Assembly: GCA_019422525.1 (NCBI GenBank)
Contig: JAHZDE010000007.1
Coordinates: 89,388 to 153,387, forward strand
From: Clostridiales bacterium
GTDB lineage: Bacteria > Bacillota > Clostridia > Oscillospirales > Acutalibacteraceae
DNA length: 64,000 nt
Reading direction: 5' to 3'
Under the pieces are notes generated by a model. It made no database searches. It saw only the letters and a program-made list of their open reading frames with translations, and was not told the DNA's origin. A program made the position numbers and the translations under genes. Below are positions 28,201-36,000 of the stretch, one piece after another. Each line of letters starts with the position of its first letter. Position 1 is the first letter of the stretch.

Positions 28201-28290
28201 GTGCTTCCCGTTGCAGTAGCAACGGCGGCAGCTGCATTGGTAGCAGCTTCTGCACTGGTATTGGTGAGAAGAAAAAGAGAAAACGGTTAA
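22297..28290 (+). CDS. Giant cell-wall-anchored glycoside hydrolase, GH121-like, copy 2 (mosaic)
   Basis: A 1997-residue exoprotein: signal peptide (cut near SVNA/N), catalytic region to ~890, discoidin-like domains (~892-1053, 1155-1302, 1307-1480), PKD-like domain (~1060-1154), Ig-like domain (~1482-1558), about five FIVAR repeats, acidic tail, NAQTGD anchor, hydrophobic helix and RRKRENG. The catalytic half is almost that of copy 3; from nt ~25146 the middle domains follow copy 1; the late FIVAR repeats are again near-identical to copy 3 and the anchor to copy 1. It lacks the fourth discoidin domain of copy 1. ATG 22297 has AGGAGG at 22279-22284, a long 12-base spacing; ATGs at 22264, 22267 and 22273 are alternatives. 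Role as for copy 1. Confidence 0.75.
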   Translation: MAKKFARKAGALLLAVSMLASSMAISVNANYTMGTPVEDLPEKAPWQDNYIAPEGVDFSAETVSEMMQAIEDFDFEKFAEDNSDLPWLDELLVNEGVIPDNDANILFSRGSALYLKTHFPSSLGFVGSVYYADTLGKNSIFNVSLSSGTPSEDTSLRKNYPSHENQTFTSGNLSINQKKFITYGNTAVALYEFTNTSSEPITFTMTVKSPFTTGSEGDELVASHVACPTMVGTAGQNTVEAMSYVDVRLSGTEMSPSGNSLVREITVPAGETVDQKVVMGWLADEIPQSQEQYDEFKGYATNDEAFAAQVKMYNEWWADNIPYIDIPDENVKKVIYYRWWCNRFNLLEANIPGNDWQFPMNMEGVLGYNNGITVSVPWAMQDLKWLRDPSYVYGTWMAQGEYSGDDNYKNNPGRPNTWTWDMMQNTSQVGWEAYKIHGGGEEVLEKFADYAKYDVLGTLNRFGGSGKYENLVIYNHGPITGNDGDCIGMHWNETSSDGNYARLDGTATTYANAVAAAEMYAALGDTENQQMMEQKAQDIRDAVLENMWYDGTDFEEANGRGDGIADTNGEGSFLGLKVATGEYVPWRDNNFFVFNFRLVPSQLESEEYPDYAKYATQLYDYADPDYYPIFPFYTADQHSVLKRVESLAWDSDKVCCDHFAWCNFGNYLNTVRNSMRYYPVENIDADVYKTLFEWGAWLNCIEEGNTDYMDSVEFFWTEDFGMDGTTESTPTGEIIRSWIHHDTLGMMDFSVIEDIAGLQARADDKIELWPLGVDYDYFTVDNIRYHDQDLTIVWQDPTKEAHYEGIPTGFSLYIGNERVFTTNEMSHVIYDPATGKVELPDGDVDGAAGDNSNTEILYEIGTATPVATANETSLADNEKAVDMFNKAGIDLEHNSENLAMAEGTTITSTYIDSKSDIQNVADGSTVTGGGITFTDESKKTQHTALFSGTPNDTDYIQFDFDGQKTVDTVKLYFYNDRMVGGYCEPSMYIVQYKDPETGEYVVAPNQNKSPALPQANYNNDEFTEVTTDSIRVVFTHTLGYNTGIKEIQIYDNDVTVEEPVNQAPIVNTGTYDSINLDSTLTLMGSASDDGLPTGNLYPTWSIVDGPKGGEAKFSDANAFTTDVTFTEQGEYTLQLEVSDGELTSASTTTVEVNIVRDIYNAAFYATPSASYTNSDLGGLAAMNDGYEPASADDKSHGAWNDLGQEGQDQWVQYTWQEAVTIDSTELYFYNDNDSISEPKSYTIQYLDDEGNWVDVTGASGFGVTKGIFNRTTFDSITTTALRVNMTSDLGVGIIEWRVHSTDPMEVVNAYIDGVVATAGNNSNTAVTAANLVDKSGLVGSGFEAMHENTNWMAQWNTGYLGESSAPTDETAWVKFDLQKNYKIGEMGIWNYGFTPTSGLNNITVWYSKDDKNYEKLGDYSLDQAPASTGAAGEATIPAQIIDMAGTEARYVKITYNPVAGDGNFGSTYFGLSEVMFKKSTAVSSLKPAAVTTVVGVWPELPETVTANCDDGTVKELPVTWDESEIANKITVATQFSITGDVEGTSLKASCVISVVYDKSDLKQLLDTIESANVNEETYKGTEEQWTEFNAALENAKKVYANAFATQGDIDSAKSRLTDAFEALTPASDAVDKSELNEVILAAQDIENNDKYTPGSWEAFQNALEEAKAVNENSDATQEQVNEAVTNLEAAMNGLAVAGNKTLLEKTYEYALDLGTEGVTDSAVKAFENAKTAAKAVLDDPNATQEMIDTAWDNLLEGIWGLGLVQGDKTMLEQLIAKAETMVDNADKYVQTNWNQLVEALDKANEVMSDGDAMEEDVQPAAEALLNAILAQRYQANKSILNELVNKAEAMDVSGYTFESVALFTTALQNAKVVLADATLSVDDQAVVDEAVNELNNAIENLSADSGEEVPGDENTPSGNEGEENTDSAQGNDSASDNTADNSSKTEGTQSNNNASASADNAQTGDNNMVLPVAVATAAAALVAASALVLVRRKRENG

Positions 28291-28336
28291 TTTATATCCT
28301 GGTATAAGAGACCGATACAGTCCATAAACGGATGAC

Positions 28337-28381
28337 AGGGGCTCTGCTGCGGCGATGAGCCGCAGCGGAGCCCCTTCTTTC
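28337..28381 (+). terminator. Terminator after giant hydrolase gene 2
   Basis: GGGGCTCTGCTGCGGC pairs with GCCGCAGCGGAGCCCC, then TTCTTTC. Confidence 0.88.
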
Positions 28382-28422
28382 GTTGGTCTATGCATAAAAT
28401 TGTAAAATTATTTTCAGAGTGT

Positions 28423-28451
28423 TTGATTGAAAAATGATTCTGTGGTATGAT
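28423..28451 (+). promoter_or_regulatory. Promoter of the LacI-family regulator gene
   Basis: TTGATT (28423-28428), 17-base spacer, TATGAT (28446-28451) with an upstream TG. No AACGTT palindrome lies near, so autoregulation through that site is not indicated. Confidence 0.65.
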
Positions 28452-28521
28452 ATGCATGAACTTTGAGATGCGGATTATGCGGCATCCGGGTATAAATCAG
28501 TGTGTCGGAAGTGTGAATTTT

Positions 28522-29559
28522 ATGGCAACCATCAAAGAGATTGCAAAGAAGGCGAATGTATCCATTGCTACCGTATCTAATATTTTAAATCATAAAGGCG
28601 GCGCCAGCGAAGAAACGGTTAAGAAGGTAATGGCAGTGGTGAGGGAATATCACTATACGCCGAATTATAATGCGCGCAGCCTAAAACAGCAAAATACCAA
28701 TACTATTGGCGTTATTACAGAGGATTTGACTGTTTTTAATACACCGGAAATTGTAGATGGCATTAACAGCTATTGCGATGACCATCATTATCATTTTATT
28801 TTGGAAAACCTGCGGTTAAATAAAAAATATGGCATTGATTTCCGGGAAACAGAAGAATATGCTGCTATTTTGGAAGACGAAATACAAGTGCTCCTTTCAA
28901 AGCAGGTTGACGGAATTATTTATGTAGGATGCCATTGCCGGGAATTGGAATGTATTCCCCGGGAAATCCGTGTGCCGGTAGTAGTGGCTTATAGTTATGC
29001 GGACTTGAGTCAGGTACCGTCTGTGGTATTTGACGATAATAAGGCGGCCTATATGGCTACCCGTTATTTGCTGAAAAACGGTCATGAAAAAGTAGGACTG
29101 ATTGCCGGCCCCATGCAAAGCCGGCATACACAGCTTCGCCTTTTGGGATACCAATTGGCATTGTATGAAAGCGAGCAGCTTTATAATCCCATGCTGGTAG
29201 AACATGGCGATTGGGGAAGAGAGTCGGGTTATAAAGCTGCAAAAAAATTGTACGCACGGGGTGTAAGAGCCTTTTTCTGTATGAATGATATTATGGCTGG
29301 CGGCGTATATCAAATGGCCAGTGAACTTGGTCTGTCGGTTGGGGAAGATATTTCCGTCATGGGATTTGATAACCGGGAAATATCGGAAGCATATTATCCA
29401 GCTCTTTCTACCGTAGAGCTTCCTTTGTTTAATATTGGAAGTAAAGCGGCGGAGCTGTTGATTGGAATTTTAGCCAATAAACTGAAAGCCGAAGATAATC
29501 TTCTTCTTCAAATGGAATGTACTCTTATACCACGAGCATCCGTAAAAAAAATAAAATAA
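28522..29559 (+). CDS. LacI/GalR-family transcriptional regulator of the arabino-oligosaccharide locus
   Basis: A 345-residue repressor. The N-terminal DNA-binding domain starts MATIKEIAKKANVS with the LacI helix-turn-helix (VSIATVSNILN, ~13-23) and hinge helix (TPNYNARSLKQ). The rest is the periplasmic-binding-like sensor fold (GVITEDL, DGIIYVG, GLIAG, AFFCMNDIMAGG, ISVMGFDN). ATG 28522 is fixed by the domain start, not by the weak GGAAG site. It stands between two giant hydrolase genes, and TTAAACGTTTAA-like palindromes, the LacI-family operator type, stand before the other transcription units of the locus. It most likely represses them until an arabinose-type sugar binds. B. longum has a LacI gene in the equivalent locus. 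Confidence 0.88.
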   Translation: MATIKEIAKKANVSIATVSNILNHKGGASEETVKKVMAVVREYHYTPNYNARSLKQQNTNTIGVITEDLTVFNTPEIVDGINSYCDDHHYHFILENLRLNKKYGIDFRETEEYAAILEDEIQVLLSKQVDGIIYVGCHCRELECIPREIRVPVVVAYSYADLSQVPSVVFDDNKAAYMATRYLLKNGHEKVGLIAGPMQSRHTQLRLLGYQLALYESEQLYNPMLVEHGDWGRESGYKAAKKLYARGVRAFFCMNDIMAGGVYQMASELGLSVGEDISVMGFDNREISEAYYPALSTVELPLFNIGSKAAELLIGILANKLKAEDNLLLQMECTLIPRASVKKIK

Positions 29560-29625
29560 TCTAAATAAGAAAATAGTTGATATCGCCATTTCCTGTTTAT
29601 AGAAAAGAATCATATTTAGAAATTG

Positions 29626-29666
29626 AAAAATCCTTCTCCTAACATGATTGGGTAGAAGGATTTTTT
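29626..29666 (+). terminator. Terminator after the LacI gene
   Basis: AAAAATCCTTCT (29626-29637) pairs with AGAAGGATTTTTT (29654-29666), loop of 16 bases. Confidence 0.88.
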
Positions 29667-29687
29667 GCTTTTGCAGATAAAACGTTT

Positions 29688-29699
29688 TAAAATATAAAA
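29688..29699. promoter_or_regulatory. LacI-type operator O1 of giant hydrolase gene 3
   Basis: TAAAACGTTTTA, 64 bases upstream of the TTGACA box, matching O1 of gene 2. Confidence 0.6.
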
Positions 29700-29763
29700 A
29701 GAAAAATAAATGAAGTGTAAAATTACACATTTGGAATATATGGAAAAAAGATACGAAAAACTA

Positions 29764-29792
29764 TTGACAAATCTCGTGCTATTTTATATTAT
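29764..29792 (+). promoter_or_regulatory. Sigma-A promoter of giant hydrolase gene 3
   Basis: TTGACA (29764-29769), 17-base spacer, TATTAT (29787-29792); counterpart of the gene 2 promoter. Confidence 0.75.
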
Positions 29793-29798
29793 ATAAGA

Positions 29799-29871
29799 GA
29801 AATAAGAAATACCGGCGGTAAAGATGCTTCCTGCTTAGGTCGGAAAAGAGCAGGAGTCGCTCTATTTTTTT
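29799..29871 (+). ncRNA. Structured leader with terminator-like hairpin, before gene 3
   Basis: Counterpart of the gene 2 leader. TCCTGCT (29829-29835) pairs with AGCAGGA (29849-29855), or AGAGC (29847-29851) pairs with GCTCT (29859-29863) followed by seven T. The pairings are the G:C versions of the G:U pairs in the gene 2 copy. Confidence 0.45.
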
Positions 29872-29881
29872 ACAATTCTTA

Positions 29882-29893
29882 TTAAACGTTTAA
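29882..29893. promoter_or_regulatory. LacI-type operator O2 of giant hydrolase gene 3
   Basis: Perfect palindrome TTAAACGTTTAA downstream of the promoter. Confidence 0.75.
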
Positions 29894-29992
29894 TAATAAA
29901 GAGCTGGAATTTTTCGCCGGGAATCAGCTCGGTTATGTGCAATACTTGAAAAACGGTTTAAATATTATTTGAGAATATGCACACAACTTTTG

Positions 29993-30004
29993 TTAAACGT
30001 TTAA
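29993..30004. promoter_or_regulatory. LacI-type operator O3 of giant hydrolase gene 3
   Basis: Perfect palindrome TTAAACGTTTAA, 111 bases centre-to-centre from O2. Confidence 0.75.
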
Positions 30005-30083
30005 ATAGAGTACAAGGAGGGATGAAGAGCTTTAAGACGGGTGAAAACGAACGATGTTTATGAAAAGGAGGCAACTACAAACC

Positions 30084-33000
30084 ATGGCCAAAAAATTTGC
30101 GAGAAAAGCTGGCGCATTGCTGCTGGCCGTATCGATGCTGGCTTCCAGTATGGCGATTTCGGTTAACGCTAACTATACAATGGGAACGCCGGTGGAAGAT
30201 TTGCCTGAAAAGGCGCCTTGGCAGGACAACTATATCGCTCCTGAGGGCGTAGATTTTAGCGCGGAGACTGTATCAGAAATGATGCAGGCTATTGAAGATT
30301 TTGACTTTGAAAAATTTGCGGAAGATAATTCGGATCTTCCCTGGCTGGATGAATTGCTGGTAAACGAGGGTGTGATTCCTGATAACGATGCCAATATCCT
30401 GTTCAGCCGCGGCAGTGCATTGTATTTGAAGACACATTCTCCTTCCAGCCTGGGCTTTGTGGGCTCTGTATACTATGCAGATACACTGGGACAAAACTCC
30501 ATCTTTAACGTTTCCCTTTCCAGCGGAACCCCCAGTGAAGATACCAGCCTGCGGAAAAACTATCCCAGCCATGAGAATCAGACCTTTACTTCTGGCAATC
30601 TGTCCATCAACCAGAAGAAGTTCATTACTTATGGCAATACAGCAGTAGCGCTGTATGAATTTACTAACACCTCTTCTGAGCCCATTACCTTTACCATGAC
30701 AGTCAAATCTCCCTTTACCACGGGCTCTGAGGGTGACGAACTGGTAGCCAGCCATGTGGCATGCCCCACAATGATTGGTACCTCTGGACTGAATACTGTG
30801 GAAGCGATGTCTTATGTGGATGTCCGGCTGAGCGGTACGGAAATGAGTCCTTCGGGAAACAGCCTGGTCCGTGAAATTACCGTTCCCGCCGGGGAAACCG
30901 TTGACCAGAAAGTCGTAATGGGCTGGCTGGCAGACGAAATCCCCCAGTCTCAGGAACAATATGACGAATTTAAGGGTTATACCACCAATGATGAGGCATT
31001 TGCCGCACAGGTAAAGATGTACAACGAATGGTGGGCCGACAACATTCCATACATCGATATTCCCGATGAGAATGTGAAAAAGGTCATTTACTACCGCTGG
31101 TGGTGCAACCGGTTTAACCTGCTGGAAGCCAATATTCCCGGTAATGACTGGCAGTTCCCCATGAACATGGAAGGTGTTCTGGGATATAACAACGGAATTA
31201 CTGTTAGTGTGCCGTGGGCCATGCAGGATTTGAAATGGCTGCGTGATCCCTCTTATGTATACGGCACCTGGATGGCTCAGGGTGAGTATTCCGGTGATGA
31301 CAACTATAAGAATAACCCTGGCCGGCCCAATACCTGGACTTGGGATATGATGCAGAACACCTCTCAGGTGGGCTGGGAAGCCTATAAGATCCATGGCGGC
31401 GGAGAAGAGGTTCTTGAAAAGTTTGCCGATTATGCCAAGTATGACGTTCTGGGTACCTTGAACCGTTTTGGCGGCAGCGGCAAATATGAGAACCTGGTTA
31501 TCTATAACCATGGCCCAATTACCGGTAATGACGGCGACTGCATCGGTATGCACTGGAATGAAACTTCCAGTGACGGTAACTATGCCCGTCTGGATGGCAC
31601 TGCTACTACTTATGCCAACGCCGTGGCAGCTGCTGAGATGTATGCAGCCTTGGGCGATACCGAGAATCAGCAGATGATGGAGCAGAAGGCGCAGGATATT
31701 CGTGATGCCGTGCTGGAGAACATGTGGTATGACGGCACCGACTTCGAAGAGGCCAACGGCAGAGGCGACGGAATTGCCGATACCAATGGCGAAGGCAGCT
31801 TCCTTGGTCTGAAAGTGGCAACCGGCGAATATGTGCCGTGGAGAGACAATAACTTCTTTGTTTTCAACTTCCGCCTGGTTCCCAGCCAGCTGGAATCTGA
31901 GGAATATCCTGATTATGCAAAGTATGCAACCCAGTTGTATGACTATGCTGACCCGGATTATTATCCGATTTTCCCGTTCTATACGGCTGACCAGCACAGT
32001 GTTCTGAAGAGAGTGGAAAGCCTGGCATGGGATTCCGATAAGGTTTGCTGTGACCACTTTGCATGGTGCAACTTTGGCAACTATCTGAACACAGTCCGTA
32101 ATTCTATGCGGTATTATCCTGTTGAGAACATCGATGCCGATGTGTACAAGACCCTGTTTGAGTGGGGCGCATGGCTGAACTGCATTGAAGAAGGCAATAC
32201 CGATTACATGGATTCCGTTGAATTCTTCTGGACAGAAGACTTTGGCATGGATGGAACCACCGAGTCCACTCCTACTGGCGAAATCATTCGTTCCTGGATT
32301 CACCATGATACCCTGGGTATGATGGACTTCAGCGTGATTGAAGATATCGCAGGCCTGCAGGCCAGAGCGGATGACAAGATTGAACTGTGGCCTCTGGGTG
32401 TGGATTATGACTACTTTACAGTAGACAATATCCGCTATCATGATCAGGATTTGACTATCGTATGGCAGGACCCGACAAAGGAAGCCCATTATGAAGGCAT
32501 CCCCACCGGCTTCTCTCTGTACATTGGAAATGAGCGTGTGTTCACAACCAATGAGATGTCCCATGTAATTTATGACCCTGCAACCGGCAAGGTAGAACTG
32601 CCTGACGGAGATGTGGACGGAGCAGCTGGCGACAACAGCAACACGGAAATTCTGTACGAAATTGGTACTGCAACCCCTGTAGCAACAGCAAATGAGACTT
32701 CTCTGGCCGACAACGAGAAGGCTGTTGATATGTTCAACAAGGCTGGTATTGATTTGGAACACAACAGTGAAAACCTGGCAATGGCAGAGGGAACGACGAT
32801 TACCTCCACCTACATTGATTCCAAGTCTGATATCCAGAACGTTGCGGACGGTTCTACCGTTACTGGCGGCGGCATTACCTTTACAGATGAAAGCAAAAAG
32901 ACTCAGCATACCGCACTGTTCAGCGGTACCCCAAATTCTGTTGACAGCATTGACTTTGACTTTGGCGAAGTGAAGACGGTTGACAATGTGAAGATTTACT

Positions 33001-36000
33001 TCTACAATGACCGTCAGACAGTAGGTACCCGGAATGGCTATCCGACTGGTTTCAGTACACCTCAATCCTTCAGTGTAGAGTATTGGGATGAGGACGCACA
33101 GGCTTATAAACCTGTTACCGGACAGTACCGTTATCCCGCAGTTGTGGCAAGCAACTACAACAATGTAGAGTTTACAGAAGTTTCCACTTCTAAGATCCGT
33201 GTTTCCATTATTCACAACAGTAACTACTATACCGGCGTGAAGGAAATCCAGATTTATGACAACGATTTGACCGTAACACCTTCCGAGAATACGGCGCCTG
33301 TGGTACGTATGGAAAGCGGCCTCGGAATCGAGCAGGGAGAAACCCTCTCCATTAAACCCGAAGTTACCGATGATGGCCTCCCCGGAGGATTGCTGACCTA
33401 TAAGTGGGAGCAGATTAGCGGTGCAGAAGACGGCGTTGCTATCGTAGAAGGAAGCGATAGTCAGCCCGTATTCCAAGCAACGTTCAATACCATCGGAACC
33501 TATCAGTTCCGCCTGACCGTCAGCGATGGCGAGCTGGAAACCGTGGTAGAGTTCCCGGTTACCTGCTATGTTCCTACCGGCGGACTGGAAGAAATGATGA
33601 AGCCCTTTGAGACTTTGAATGGTCGTTATCAGAGAAATAGCGATGACTTTACCGAGGAAAGCTGGAACACCCTGCAGAGTGCTCTTACCTTCGCAAATGA
33701 CATTCTGGATGCTGGTGTTTATTCCTCTCAGGACATCGACTATGCTACCGAGTATCTGCGTCTGGCTATTGAAGGGCTGGAGTATAAGAACGTTGCTTTG
33801 CTGGCAACCCCCAGCACCTCCTTCGTTTCCAGCTGGGAGAACCTGAACGCTGTCAATGATGGCTATGTACCTACCACTTCTGCCGATTTGAATGACGCTG
33901 ATGGCGGTCAATATGGCAACTGGAGCAGTACAGATCCGGAATGGGTTGCCTATACTTGGGCTGAACCGGTTACCATCAACAGCAGCAGCGTGTACTTCTT
34001 TGATGATGGCGGCGGAGTATTGGTTCCCGGCAGCTACACTTTGGAATACTGGGATGATGAGACTGACGCTTATGTACCGGTATCCAATATGTCCGAGCAG
34101 ACTTTGAAAAAGAATGCATTTAACACGGTTACTTTCGACGAAGTAACTACAACAAAGTTCCGCATTACCATGACCAGCGGTGGCGCTTCCACCGGTATTA
34201 AGGAATGGCGTGTTCTCACTAATGCGGAGAGTACTCCTGTTGACCATGGTGCCATTACGGATATTGCCTCCGTTCAGGTAAACACCACGGTGAATGTGAT
34301 GCCCGTTCTGCCGGAAATGGTAGTTGTCACCTATGAGGACGGCACAAAGGGTCTGGAGCCTGTTCAGTGGGAAGAGATTTCTTCTGACAAGCTGACCGTT
34401 GCTACGAACTTCTCGATTTTGGGCACAGTGGAAGGGTCTGACCGTTCCGCCAGCTGCCTGATCAATGTGCTGTACGACAAGGCTGCTTTGAAATCCCTGA
34501 TTGATAAGGCACAGGGACTGCTTGATAATCAGGCGAACTATGAAGCTACTGATGAGCAGTGGAATGCTCTCGAGTCGGCGATTGACGCCGCAGAAAGCGC
34601 TTATAACAATGGCAGTGCTACTCAGGGCGATATCAACGCCGCACAGTCTGCTATTGAAAACGCAATCAATGCGATCCGTATTAAGGACCCCTATGCAGCA
34701 GCTACTCCCTCCGCTTCTTATACGCCCACTTGGAATGACGTAAATGGTCTGAACGATGGCGTTTGGGGAGAAAATTCCGGCGAGGATCTGGGCACCAATA
34801 TGTGGGCTTGCTGGGGCGCTCCTGCTGATCCGTGGGTACAGTACAGCTGGGATATTCCTGTTGAACTGACCTCTATGGATATTATGTATTTCGATAACCG
34901 TGCAAGTGATCCTACCTATAATGGTCAGTCTCTGGAAGAATGGGGCGGTATTGCAATCCCCATCAGCCAGGAACTGTACTATCTGGATGAAAACGGTGAA
35001 TGGGTTGAGATTACTGCCGATATGATGGCCGAGGGTGGTCTGGCTACCGAACTGGATGTGTTTAACACTACCACCTTTACACAGCCCATTACCACGACAG
35101 CTATTAAACTGCAAATGCACCGCAATGGTTTGGCAACTGGTATTATGGAGTGGATTGTCTATTCCGATAGCGAAGAAGAACCCACTGTTGACCGTACAGA
35201 GCTGAACAAGGCTTTGGAAGCTGCTGGTGAGCTGGCAGAAGATGCTTATACTCCTGCTTCCTGGAGCGTGCTGAAAGATGCAGTTGACGCTGCAAATGCT
35301 CTGGCAGAAGATGCCGATCAGGCAGCTGTTGACGCTGCTGCTAAGGCTGTAAACGATGCAATGGCAGCACTGGTCAAGTTGGCTGACCGCACAGATTTGG
35401 AAAGCGCTCTTGCTGCTGCCGAAGCTGTGACGGAAGATGAACTGAATAGCAGTACTCCTGCTTCTGTGGAAACTTTCCAGAATGCATGGGAGGAAGCAAA
35501 AACAGTGAATGGCAATCTGGATGCAACACAGGAACAGGTAAATGATGCAGCCGACGCACTGTTGGCAGCAATTGATGGTCTGGTACCTGTAGGCAACAAA
35601 GCATTGCTGGAAAAGACCTATGAATATGCATTGACTCTGAGCACCGAAGGTGTAACTGACAGTGCGGTGAAGGCTTTTGAAGATGCTAAGACCGCTGCCA
35701 AGGCTGTGTTGGATGACCCGAATGCAACCCAGGAAATGATTGATACTGCATGGGACAATCTGCTGGAAGGCATCTGGGGCTTGGGTCTGGTACAGGGCGA
35801 CAAGACCATGCTGGAGCAGTTGATTGCTAAGGCAGAAACCATGGTGGACAATGCAGACAAGTATGTACAGACCAACTGGAACCAGCTGGTAGAAGCACTG
35901 GATAAGGCAAACGAAGTGATGGCCGATGGCGACGCCATGGAAGAGGATGTACAGCCGGCTGCAGAAACTCTGTTGAATGCAATCATGGCACAGCGTTATA

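Larger units (their letters stand above)
29755..32932 (+). repeat. Duplicated segment, copy B
   Basis: Partner of 21969-25145. In this copy the coding sequence continues into a different first discoidin domain. Confidence 0.9.
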
